Shown one piece after another: positions 1 to 9,030 of a DNA stretch of 44,668 nt. The notes beneath the pieces are model-generated. The model was not told the DNA's origin and did no database searches. It saw only the letters and a list, made by a program, of their open reading frames with translations. Within the stretch, counting starts at the first letter, position 1, and every line of letters begins with the position of its first letter. The DNA is taken from contig JAKSYS010000519.1 of NCBI GenBank assembly GCA_022925895.1, forward strand, positions 1-44,668, written 5' to 3'. This DNA is from Fragilaria crotonensis. Its lineage: Eukaryota; Bacillariophyta; Fragilariophyceae; Fragilariales; Fragilariaceae. Position numbers and translations under genes: made by a program.

Positions 1-1
1 C

Positions 2-1051
2 TCCACTGCAAATGTCGGGGGGACGAATACCTCAGAAATCCACTTGACGTACGAAATTTCGAACCATTTCCCCGCAGTCCGCGTGTTTAAAGCCGACTGC
101 ATAACACCAGCCACGGGCGTGATGGCATTGCTCCAGACTCCTATTGCCATCCAAGGCTCAACACACCTCGCGTTCGACATAAATCTTGATCTTGATGAAA
201 CTCGAGTCTCCACAAGCAACATTTGGACTACTGTCGAGAGCACTACGGCGATGATCGAGGTGTGTGTTCGTGTCGACTTGCTTGACAGCAAGGGCATAAG
301 CTACAATTTCAACGAGAGAAAGCTGTACGTGACGATTGATCTCACTCAAGGCTTTACGGTTTCCGGGGTTGACGTGAATCGTGCTGCTGCCAGTGTAGAC
401 AGCACTATCGCTCAGACCGATTACGGCCTCACTGTCTGCCAGTGCAACCAAACATCTGTTTGTTCCAACAAGCCGCTATCGCAAGGAGATGCCGCGTTCC
501 TTTGCATCAAGACGACGGCTGGCAGCGGCGTCGCGGTCTCTGCCATCCAGCAACTGACTTATAACCAGACTGGAGTGGTTGAGATCCCTGCAATCGCCAA
601 CGGCTTAGGGAATGGATTGACTGATGTGGTGAACCAAGGAACAAGTGCACGCATTCAATCGCAGCTTCCGAGTGTTCTGTTTGACCCTGCTAACGTCGGC
701 ATTCCTCTTGTCGGAAGTGGGACAGTAGTTGTACGCTTCGGCAGCGGCAGAACCCGCAATCTCCGCTTTGCAATTGGCAGTGATGTTGACCAAACTGGAG
801 GAAGCGCCTCTCGGGTGATGCAAGAGCAGGGGACCGAATCGCAGACTGGATTTTCGGTCCGCATGGCATTAGCTCCCCGCCAATCAGAGGAACCTCCAAA
901 AGCGACGTTGACGACTGTCCTCATGATTGGTGGAATAGCCGGAGCTGTTGCTGGTGTCACAATCGTCGCTGCGTTGGTGCTCGTAGGCCGCAGGAAGAAG
1001 GAAGACGACAATGAAGAAGATACCAAGGCTGGTTCGATTGATTGTGTCTGA
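2..1051 (+). CDS. Type I membrane protein, 3' part only (5' end outside window)
   Basis: The frame is open from base 2 with no stop, so the gene starts left of the window; 349 residues are visible. A hydrophobic segment (about residues 307-331, VLMIGGIAGAVAGVTIVAAL) is followed by GRRKK and a short acidic tail, which fits a C-terminal single-pass anchor with an outside N-terminal part and a short cytosolic end. The ectodomain has four cysteines clustered in the stretch CQCNQTSVC...FLC and several N-x-S/T sites. I recognise no named domain. Stop is TGA at 1049-1051. The first in-frame ATG (around 122) is well inside the open frame, and nothing marks it as the true start. The gene converges on the HSF gene at 1494-3263. 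Confidence 0.75.
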   Translation, partial: STANVGGTNTSEIHLTYEISNHFPAVRVFKADCITPATGVMALLQTPIAIQGSTHLAFDINLDLDETRVSTSNIWTTVESTTAMIEVCVRVDLLDSKGISYNFNERKLYVTIDLTQGFTVSGVDVNRAAASVDSTIAQTDYGLTVCQCNQTSVCSNKPLSQGDAAFLCIKTTAGSGVAVSAIQQLTYNQTGVVEIPAIANGLGNGLTDVVNQGTSARIQSQLPSVLFDPANVGIPLVGSGTVVVRFGSGRTRNLRFAIGSDVDQTGGSASRVMQEQGTESQTGFSVRMALAPRQSEEPPKATLTTVLMIGGIAGAVAGVTIVAALVLVGRRKKEDDNEEDTKAGSIDCV

Positions 1052-1493
1052 TCTCGCTTTGCTTTATGCTAATATTGGAGCAGCATGACGGCAAGGAATT
1101 CGTAATGACGCCAGTTAGCAGGTCCGAGGACCATGTCAACCAGGATATGGTACGGCTTGTCATCACAAGTATCGTCTAGTATCGTGCTGGATGCTTTATT
1201 ACGCCAGTCCGCAGGTCCAATACTGGTGCTAACAAAGGAAGAACGCGGTTGGATATTGCTGGCGTATAAGGGGAGTCATCGCAACCGCCGGTCATTGACA
1301 ATAGATTTTTCACGATCGGCATTTAAAACATTCTGGTCTACAGTGAAGGAAGAATTCTAGTGGGATGATGTCACCGTGAGGACACGACAACGTCAACAGG
1401 ACCATTGGTAGCAATAATTCCAAAGAACAATTACTTTAACGATACTATGAGTGAGAATAACAAAAACGACCGCCCCCCTGCTTACGATGCAGC
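1052..1493. other. Convergent spacer without a gene
   Basis: This 442-bp spacer lies between two convergent genes and should hold both 3' UTRs. An imperfect direct repeat of the form ACGCCAGT..GCAGGTCC occurs near 1109 and again near 1201. The short open frames here show no recognisable protein features. Confidence 0.5.
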
Positions 1494-3263
1494 TTATGCT
1501 GCTGATAATGACTTTGTCTTGATTCTCCGCATCCCCATGCAGAGTTCTGGTCGATCACGATCAAATCGATTGTGAAAGTAGTACGATCCCTTGGCGTTGC
1601 CGCCTTTTTTGTTGGAACCACCGCCATCTTGCTGTTCTTGTTTCCCACCTCCCAAACGTACACTGACACGTTGAAAGTCATACAGATTGAGTTGTCGTTG
1701 AAACGAGGCCAAGTGCTTCATTCTTGGGAAGTAGACTGGCAAAATGTCATTCTCAAATCGAGTAGGATTGTGAATTGCAAACGATTTGCCATCGGCTGAA
1801 AATGAGGCGATTTCTTGTCCGGCATGTGTCTTGGTTAGTTCTATCAAGAGACGATGCAATTTCATTGGAAAATGATGTTGTTGTTGATTTTGGGCAATCG
1901 AAAAAAGATCTCCGACAACTACTCGTTCCGAGATCATACCACTGTTGCTGCCGGTATTGACATTGACATTGGAGGCTGAGGTAGAAGTCGATGCGGCAGT
2001 GTCAGGGTTAGAATAATTGCTCTGCTGCGGCTGCTGTGATTGTTGTTGAAAAAGGAGCTGTGCCTGTGCCTGTGCCTGCTGCTGTTGTAAAAGAAGGAGC
2101 TGCGGGAGTTGCAAAGTTGAGGCTCCTCCAAAACTGTTGTTGTCGCCACCACCTGTATCGGTCCCACCAGAAAAATTGTCAACAGGAGAGTTGAACAACT
2201 CCAAGAGACCGGCCATGGAGTTCCGTCGTTGTTGTTGCTGCTGGTGGAGGTGTTGCTGCTGTTGATGCAATTGTGGAAGGTCTAAAAATGCAGCATCCAG
2301 CATGGAATTCACATCCGTTGATGGTTGTATTGCTGTTGGTGCTGCATTCCACGGTTGATCCTTCATCGACATCATCATTGTCCGCATCATGGAAGAAGGC
2401 GACGTAGTAGAATGCGATGGTATTGTTGGCAGGTTCAATGGCTGCTGTTGCAAATGTTGTTGTTGTTGTTGTTGTTGTGGCGTTTGCCCGAACTGAAGCT
2501 GCTGCTGTTGCTGCTGCTGCCTCTGCTGTTGTAGTACCATTAACTGACGCTTCTGTTGATGCAAGTACATCTCCAATTTGGAGTTTTCGATTTGTAATAG
2601 CAGCGTTTTCTGTCGAAGTTGGACATTTGCGTAATCGTCATCGTCGTTATTGTTGTTGTTGCTGTCATTGTTGACTGGTATTGTTGTTGAAGAAGAAGGA
2701 AACGAAAGTGGCCCAATGTTGTTGTTGCTGGCGGTTTGCATCATGCTGTTCATGTTCATATTCACGTTGTGCATCATTGACATGTGATTTTGTGAAGGGA
2801 AACCACTTGACCCAACGCCCATGGAACCAACGCTACCAGCACCAGTACCCGAGCCGGTACCAGTACCAGTACCAAGATTACCGTAGCTTGTGAGGGATGA
2901 CTGCAGTGCTGACTGTGAAACTTGTGGCCTCTGCAAGTGCTCCAACAAGGCCAAGTTTGATTGGTGCTGCTGCGCATGCAGTCCCCCACTACCACCAATT
3001 GCTGGTACTTGTAATCCGGATGATGGTTGAGCATTGGCAAACCATGAGGCCAGAAGGTCAGATGACTGTGAGCCAGCACTGGATGCAAGCATCCAGGCGT
3101 TATCATCAGCATTTGACGGTGCATTCAAGCGCTGATGCTGCTGCAGTAGCGACTGCATGTTTGATCGAACATCGTGCTGGCCGTCGGATGTGGAATGTGC
3201 CAGATCACCGGAAGCATCCACCATGTAGGCTTTTTCAAAACGGTTCTTGTTGTCGTAGCTCAT
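1494..3263 (-). CDS. HSF-domain transcription factor, glutamine-rich, DNA-binding domain at C-terminus
   Basis: The predicted protein has 589 residues. The start is the ATG at 3263 (MSYDNKNRFEK); the frame remains open slightly upstream but only with a non-ATG codon. Residues about 30-460 are low complexity: Gln runs, a GTGTGSGTG stretch, Asn/Asp runs. The HSF winged-helix domain is at about 463-585 (FPMKLHRLL ... YFPRMKHLASFQRQLNLYDFQRV). SFQRQLNLY matches the conserved recognition-helix signature (SFxRQLNxYxF). The wing carries an inserted Gly/Lys/Gln-rich loop (GGGKQEQQDGGGSNKKGG) before the final FHNRF...MRRIK block. I see no HR-A/B leucine-heptad oligomerisation region after the domain, where animal and fungal HSFs carry it. 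It should act in the nucleus as a sequence-specific regulator; its targets cannot be read from the sequence. It is not closely related to the three tandem HSFs further right. Confidence 0.9.
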   Translation of the reverse strand: MSYDNKNRFEKAYMVDASGDLAHSTSDGQHDVRSNMQSLLQQHQRLNAPSNADDNAWMLASSAGSQSSDLLASWFANAQPSSGLQVPAIGGSGGLHAQQHQSNLALLEHLQRPQVSQSALQSSLTSYGNLGTGTGTGSGTGAGSVGSMGVGSSGFPSQNHMSMMHNVNMNMNSMMQTASNNNIGPLSFPSSSTTIPVNNDSNNNNNDDDDYANVQLRQKTLLLQIENSKLEMYLHQQKRQLMVLQQQRQQQQQQQLQFGQTPQQQQQQQHLQQQPLNLPTIPSHSTTSPSSMMRTMMMSMKDQPWNAAPTAIQPSTDVNSMLDAAFLDLPQLHQQQQHLHQQQQQRRNSMAGLLELFNSPVDNFSGGTDTGGGDNNSFGGASTLQLPQLLLLQQQQAQAQAQLLFQQQSQQPQQSNYSNPDTAASTSTSASNVNVNTGSNSGMISERVVVGDLFSIAQNQQQHHFPMKLHRLLIELTKTHAGQEIASFSADGKSFAIHNPTRFENDILPVYFPRMKHLASFQRQLNLYDFQRVSVRLGGGKQEQQDGGGSNKKGGNAKGSYYFHNRFDRDRPELCMGMRRIKTKSLSAA

Positions 3264-3856
3264 GATTGATTTTTGTGGATTGTCACAGGCTCTCAACTGT
3301 CGTCAGTATTTCTCTCGCACATGTTCACATTTATGTCGGAGCAGATCACAGAATGGACTTCGCTTTCTTAGAGATGTCTGGGCTAGGCAAAAGTTATTGG
3401 TACATGATTCGAAGTATGAAGCAAAGTTCGGTCACGGTGATGAATGACTGCATACAGGTAGCGTACATAAGGGGTGAGCATGTAGCATCGTAGTATCTAC
3501 TCCCTCAGTACTGGGGAAACATATACAAATATTGCCGTTAAACGTCAGGGTTATACAAATCTGGTATATGTTTCCATTTCTACTTCGAGTAGCAATTGCT
3601 AGCTTGAACCGCGTAAAAGTTCCTCTACCGACTTGTAGTACTTGAAAGTTATACCCCTCTTGTATAAGATTCTAAGTACAGGAGTCCTGTACGTCCTACG
3701 GTTCGTCTAGTACATTATGTAATGACGTACTGCGCGTACAAATTTTCTACGAGAATTGTTCTCAATTCTCGGATGATACGGTGTCACGACGTCACGACTC
3801 ACGACTCAATGCAGTGTTGAGCAATGGTGAACTGTCGACTGTCGATGCGACCTCTA

Positions 3857-4012
3857 CAGTACTCGAAGTACAGTACTAGGTACTTCAGTACTTAAGCCCT
3901 CCGAGTACAATGTTACTCGGAGTACTAGTACTTGTACCAGTACTGTACTTGTACTCAAGTAATCAAGTACGATGTACTTGTACCCAAGTACTACGGTACG
4001 CAAGTACATTGC
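3857..4012. repeat. GTAC-dense palindromic block
   Basis: The tetranucleotide GTAC occurs 18 times by my count within about 155 bp, mostly as AGTACT, AAGTAC, TTGTAC or CAGTAC, so the block is full of short palindromes. Milder clusters of the same words occur in other intergenic spacers (about 8010-8040, 11340-11480, 22780-22870, 35340-35400, 40310-40440), while the coding regions look poor in them. Confidence 0.7.
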
Positions 4013-4037
4013 ACTCCGCATTCATACTACAGTAGTA

Positions 4038-4624
4038 GGCCTCGGCAGGCCACGTTAAATGAACACCTTTAAAAACCTTTAACTTCAACCCACACTTTAA
4101 CTCTTACCATTAAGATAATATTCTACCTTTACCTGTAACTTTGAAGAAATGCACTACCTTGTTTATCTTCAAACCTTTTAACATGCAAAAGTATGCTAAA
4201 TGGTAATAACCATTCAAGAGGGTTGAATAGTTATCTCAGGGATAATTTACTGTGAACCATACTAATGTTCAAAAGGAACATTGCCTAGTAAGTAATGTTA
4301 TGGGAAGACTTTTCCAATTTAATGGTATGGGGAGACTTTTTTCCATCTTATCACCAATCACGCCAACTTCATATCTTTGTGCACTTTTGAACTTGAATCA
4401 AGTGCTGCTGCAATACACGGTATCACTGTTGTACACCAATCTTTCTTCTCAAAGGGCAAAATTAAAGGTTAAAAGGTTATTTCTACCTGCAAGTCATTCA
4501 TATTGTTGTCTTTAACCTAACCTTTAAGTTAACATCTAGCAATTGCTCTCCTACCTTTAAATAAAGGTTTTTAGCTCAGCCTCCTCTTCTTGTTCAAGGG
4601 TAAAACACTAAACCTGCCAAGGCC
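4038..4624. mobile_element. Possible short MITE-like element with TA target duplication
   Basis: The left end GGCCTCGGCAGG (4038-4049) is matched by an inverted right end CCTGCCAAGGCC (4613-4624), with one mismatch over 12 bp. TA dinucleotides flank it on both sides (4036-4037 and 4625-4626). The interior is clearly AT-richer than the flanks and repeats CCTTTAA-type words. It has no coding capacity. This fits a Tc1/mariner-like MITE, but 12-bp ends could also arise by chance. Confidence 0.4.
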
Positions 4625-4986
4625 TAACTCACACTCAAATCAACTTGGGTGGAGTACAAGTACAAGTACACCAGAGGTGTCCAAATAAAAAAACCAAAAT
4701 CTAATTTAACATGCACGTTAAGTTAGAGGTGGTAGGAGCTATGCTGCCAATTAAATGCTTTCTCCAATGATGGTTAAATGCTGACCCCACCTGCAAGAGT
4801 AGAATGCAAACAAGATAAAAAATTAAATGGTGGACACAAAAAGCACAAGGTTTGCAATCTCAGGCAGATTTTATGTTGTTACAAATACTTGGAATACCAT
4901 ATATATTCATACAATATAACTAATTATAGAGGTTTGGACAGCTACTTGGACTGCATTAGTACTGTAGCTAAAACGTACTGGGTACA

Positions 4987-5009
4987 GGTACCGGTACCGG
5001 TACCGGTAC
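4987..5009. repeat. ACCGGT hexamer microsatellite
   Basis: GGTACC/ACCGGT units repeat nearly perfectly about four times inside the GTAC-rich spacer. Confidence 0.8.
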
Positions 5010-5629
5010 TTGTACTACCATGACACATATGCGGCTGTACAATTGTACCGGAAGAGTTTTATGATTCGTCTCTGAGTTGGCCTGTCTCGTACTCGAGTAA
5101 TTTCTTGTTCCCAATGCCCGTCTTGATGTCCGACTCATGACTGAAACCTGTCTGATCATGTTGTATAACTTTTTGTATAACTTTCACGCTCACTATACAG
5201 TAGTTCGGGACTACGGTATGTCGCGGCCATACTTAACGGACATGATGACAAAATGTTTTATTCAATGCATACTTAATTCATTCATTTATAGTTGTACGTT
5301 AAAAGCCTGCTGCACACAAACACATACAAAACGGCGATTCGAATCGGCAACAATCAAACGACAACTTAGATCAGATTGCTAAGGTTCTCGATTCTTGTCC
5401 GTTAAGAAATTAATTCACGGTTTCAGAATCAAACACGTACTGGGATATCTGTGCGTGTACCTCACTTTCACAGTACTGGAGTACCAGACAAAGTGGCATT
5501 TCCGAATGTGCCCAGGAAGACTGCGCAAGCTAGTAGAGACATTGCTTGACGCCTCCTTCCAGTAAAAGACTTTTTTAATATTCCATTTATTGTAGTTGCG
5601 AGTCGAATGTCGCAAAAAGGCCGGCATCA

Positions 5630-5695
5630 CAGGTGGCAGGTGGCAGGTGGCAGGTGGCAGGCGGTAGGTGGTAGGTGGCAGGTGGCAGGTGGTGC
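5630..5695. repeat. Minisatellite of 7-bp unit GGTGGCA
   Basis: About nine tandem units of GGTGGCA and its variants (GGCGGTA, GGTGGTA) are visible. Confidence 0.85.
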
Positions 5696-5991
5696 AGCGC
5701 CTTGAAGAGACACATTTCGAAATTTCAATTTTAAACGCTCCTCCCATCTTTTCGAACATCGGTAGAGACCTACCGGTAGTCTAGCCTACATCTATGGCAC
5801 TATGTATGGCCCATTTCTGGACTTGCATGAAAAACGATCTTACGTTAACAAGACGAATAGATTTGACCAAAATGCAAATGTGTGTATTCATTCAAGTCAG
5901 AATCCGTGATCCCCGTCACGACTAATGACCGTATGGTAAGCGTATTTTTTCATTCAAAACGACCAGGGTGAGCAGTTTCCTAGTGACTCAG

Positions 5992-7458
5992 CTATCGAGC
6001 CCTTGGATCATGACCCTGAGAAGGAGTTTGAGGATTTTGCTGTTGTCGCCGATACCGCCGTTTCTCGGGGGGCACCTTGAAGAGTCCCTTGATTTTGGTT
6101 CTGCGCATCTGCTTGACTAGACCCGGATTGTCGCGGATGAATTTAGCGTGGCAGTATTCCGTCTGAGACGGCCCGGTCCCTCCAACACGGGAAAAATTGT
6201 ACAGGTTGAGTTGACGTTGGAAGGATGCGAAGCGTTTCATCCGTGGAAAGTATAAGGGCATGATTTCGGACTCGAACCGCTGAATATTCTTAACAATGAA
6301 CGATCTCCCGAGAGGCAAAATGAACTTGATAATGTCTTTCTTTTTGTCATCATTTTCGACATCCATTAATAGACGATGCAATGTCATAGGAAAGAACTCG
6401 GGAGCATCACAAAAATTGCGGTCCCTATCAACGACGTTTTCAGCAACAGCAGGTGCCTCGTCAAGGTCGGTTTCGGCATCAGCAGATTTTACTGGTAGTA
6501 ACTGGGAGCTGAGAAAATCAAGAACTGATACCCCTTGTGGGATCTCTTTTATGTTATGAGGCCTTTCTGCAGGCGCATTTGTGCTTTTCCCCGTTGTCGC
6601 AACGAACATGTGGCCGTCTTCCCTGAAATGGCCTGAATTGTCGTTTTGTTTCTCTTGTAAAGACCTTGAGAGCATGTTTATGATCTGCAAATCACGATAA
6701 CGATCTGCGCGAGACCAATCCGCCATTTGTGTCATGTGAAAGCCATCAGAAGTAGCGTTAATTAGATTGTTTGCGCGTGGCGTTTCGGTGATGGGATAAC
6801 TGTTGATCGCACTTTGGAACATGCTGATAATCTGCATATCACGAGAAAGATCTGAACGTGACCAGTTTGTCATGAGGGGGTTATTGGTCGCCATGTCAAA
6901 GTCACCGGAAGAATTGCCCATGTGAAATTTGTGCATCGAATCATGCATGTACCCAGGTGATGTATGAGTATATTCCGTGTTTGTGATAGTGTCTGCACAT
7001 GGCGACTCAGTGGTGGGAGGACTGTTGATCACACCATGGAAATCAGTAGAAGAGTAAAGATCGTCGTTCGCCGCATCAAATACTGCCCGCTCATCAGTTG
7101 ATATGTCAAAGAACCCTTCATCTAGGTCAGGCATTTCCCATGCTGGCAATGGATGTTCTTGAGGAACCGAATCAAATAGTTCGGTGAAACTCGCAGCAAC
7201 TGGCAAGGAGGCAGCCAGGATGCTTCGTCGCATTTGACTTGGATCTGGCTGTCTCGAGATGTAATGCAATACAGATGCCACTTCCTGGTCGAGAATGCGT
7301 GAGCGTGCTGATTCGGAGCTGGGCATTCTCTCGCTATCACTAGTGCCTTGTTGGGGGCCAGTCACCATATGTGAGGTGTTGATACCTCTCCATCTTTCTT
7401 TCAATGCTCGTTCTGAATCTGTTTCGGCAGACTCGTCGTTGAAAGCTGGTCGTCGCAT
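5992..7458 (-). CDS. HSF-domain transcription factor with C-terminal DNA-binding domain and basic tail
   Basis: The predicted protein has 488 residues, starting at the ATG at 7458 (MRRPAFNDESAETDSE); the open frame begins only four codons earlier with TTG. The N-terminal three quarters are Ser/Asp/Asn-rich with no recognised domain. They contain two similar blocks: WSRSDLSRDMQIISMFQSA near residue 200 and WSRADRYRDLQIINMLSRS near residue 245, so a module was probably duplicated. The HSF domain lies at about 355-458 (FPMTLHRLLMD ... YFPRMKRFASFQRQLNLYNFSRV), followed by a basic tail (PPEKRRYRRQQQ) that could help nuclear import or DNA contact. No clear HR-A/B coiled coil follows. Same strand as the previous HSF gene but a different subtype, since similarity is confined to the DNA-binding domain. 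Confidence 0.9.
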   Translation of the reverse strand: MRRPAFNDESAETDSERALKERWRGINTSHMVTGPQQGTSDSERMPSSESARSRILDQEVASVLHYISRQPDPSQMRRSILAASLPVAASFTELFDSVPQEHPLPAWEMPDLDEGFFDISTDERAVFDAANDDLYSSTDFHGVINSPPTTESPCADTITNTEYTHTSPGYMHDSMHKFHMGNSSGDFDMATNNPLMTNWSRSDLSRDMQIISMFQSAINSYPITETPRANNLINATSDGFHMTQMADWSRADRYRDLQIINMLSRSLQEKQNDNSGHFREDGHMFVATTGKSTNAPAERPHNIKEIPQGVSVLDFLSSQLLPVKSADAETDLDEAPAVAENVVDRDRNFCDAPEFFPMTLHRLLMDVENDDKKKDIIKFILPLGRSFIVKNIQRFESEIMPLYFPRMKRFASFQRQLNLYNFSRVGGTGPSQTEYCHAKFIRDNPGLVKQMRRTKIKGLFKVPPEKRRYRRQQQNPQTPSQGHDPRAR

Positions 7459-9030
7459 CTTTCTGGCCAAAGTTTATGTGACCTCCTTCGTGCTTCCCCA
7501 ACAAACTGACGAAACTTTCTGTCTTGCGTCTTGACGATTGTTCTTCACAAGTTTTCGAACGCGGAGCATATGGTCTATGGTACGTAGACAATCGCACGAA
7601 GAAGGTAAAGAATAGTCGCACCTAGCGTGTAATCTTATCATTTTTGCTATTAAATTTTTAAGAGTGATTTCATCAATGGGAATGAGAATCAATGACCCCA
7701 TGAAATCGACATTGGTGATCTGTACTGAAAGGACGTGGCGGCTTCACTGTTGTGGCGGCTCTGACGAAACGAGACTACCGGTAGCCATACCACGAGGTAA
7801 TTTTTTGTATGCAGTCTTTGGTGACGTATGAAGACATATTTCATGCCTACTGTACAATAATTGAAAATTGGAAAACCTCACTGAATATTGCAAAAAAGAA
7901 ATCCGCATTCGAGGAGAAATACACTGTCATCGATGACCCCATGGCACATGGACACAAGCAGCTATCGACAGATGCGAGACAATGACTTTGTAAGTACATA
8001 GCCAAGATACGGGTACGGAACCTGGTACCCGGTACTGGATTATCAGTAGGTGGTAATGCGCGGTTATCAGTCTGAGGGTCTATGGGACATCTCGGCTGAC
8101 CTATGTATGCGCTGTGCAACGTTATAAAGCAACGTACTGTACGCCCGTGGCTTGTGGTACCAGGTATCTTTTAACCACCCGACAGGGTTAACAATAAATC
8201 CCTTCGGGGTTAATTCACCATCCTGTTTTTGCCGACGTCCGTTATCCCTACCTGGTATCATACCATCTGTTTGTCATTCCTATGGTACTGCATACTGGAT
8301 CACTCCGCTCGTACGCTCAAACTTGACTGGTAAACAGTGCCACCATCCACCATGCCATCGCCTCATCACATGATGCATCGTTCGTGTTTCCATTGTGTCA
8401 ATAGAGAGGTTTTGCTCAGTCTACACTGGTCTGGATGACTTGGGGTATCTTGTCTATGTGCACCATAATAGTACGACAACAAGGATGAAAGAGGAGCCTT
8501 GTCCCGAACCCTCTCGTTCCAATTCAAACTGACAAAAAACCTGATGAAAAAAAGTATAAGGACAAGTTTGGATGACCAATTTTCATCAACATCGTTCGAT
8601 TCCTACACCCATACACACGCCTGGTATTCTGCCGACAAACCCCATGCACCTGTCCAGAGGGATGCTCCGTGTGGAAAAGGTCGAAAACCTGACAACTGTG
8701 AATGACCCAACCGTGACAATGGAGGCCCGCCGTGACCTGACTAACTACTGTGAGCCAATTGTGAGATGGACGTGCCACATGAATTGGCCTTCCGCACATC
8801 GATCTACCGTGTACTAATGTATTGAACATATGCAAAGGTGACTGGTGTTGTTGGGATGTGATTAGTAACCTGCTGTCCTGCTTTCACTGTTTGCTCAATA
8901 GGCAGCGCTGTTCTCATAACTTGCTAAATCATCGGCCAAGAGAACACGCTCATGCTAACCGACCCAATTTGTCCGATCCAGACCTTAACTGAATTTCGTA
9001 GCGCACTATAAATCTATTCCAACCTTATCT
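7459..9030. other. Spacer upstream of the HSF gene and downstream of the sigma factor gene
   Basis: This 1.57-kb stretch has only short overlapping open frames on both strands and no recognisable protein. It should hold the promoter of the HSF gene (near 7459-7700) and the 3' end of the sigma factor transcript. A small GTAC/GGTACC cluster lies at about 8010-8040. Confidence 0.5.

Larger units (their letters stand above)
3264..5991. other. Gene-poor spacer with GTAC block, possible MITE and short tandem repeats
   Basis: No convincing gene is visible in 2.7 kb. The spacer holds the upstream region of the HSF gene ending at 3263, a GTAC-dense block (3857-4012), an AT-rich segment bounded by inverted repeats (4038-4624), an ACCGGT hexamer run (4987-5009) and a 7-bp minisatellite (5630-5695). 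The open frames at 4252-4515, 4778-5023 and 5415-5759 show no domain and overlap repeats. Confidence 0.5.

Noticed and set aside
2325..2893. Leu/Cys-rich open frames on the + strand opposite the HSF gene
   Set aside because: They are antisense readings of the glutamine repeats (CAA/CAG becomes TTG/CTG).
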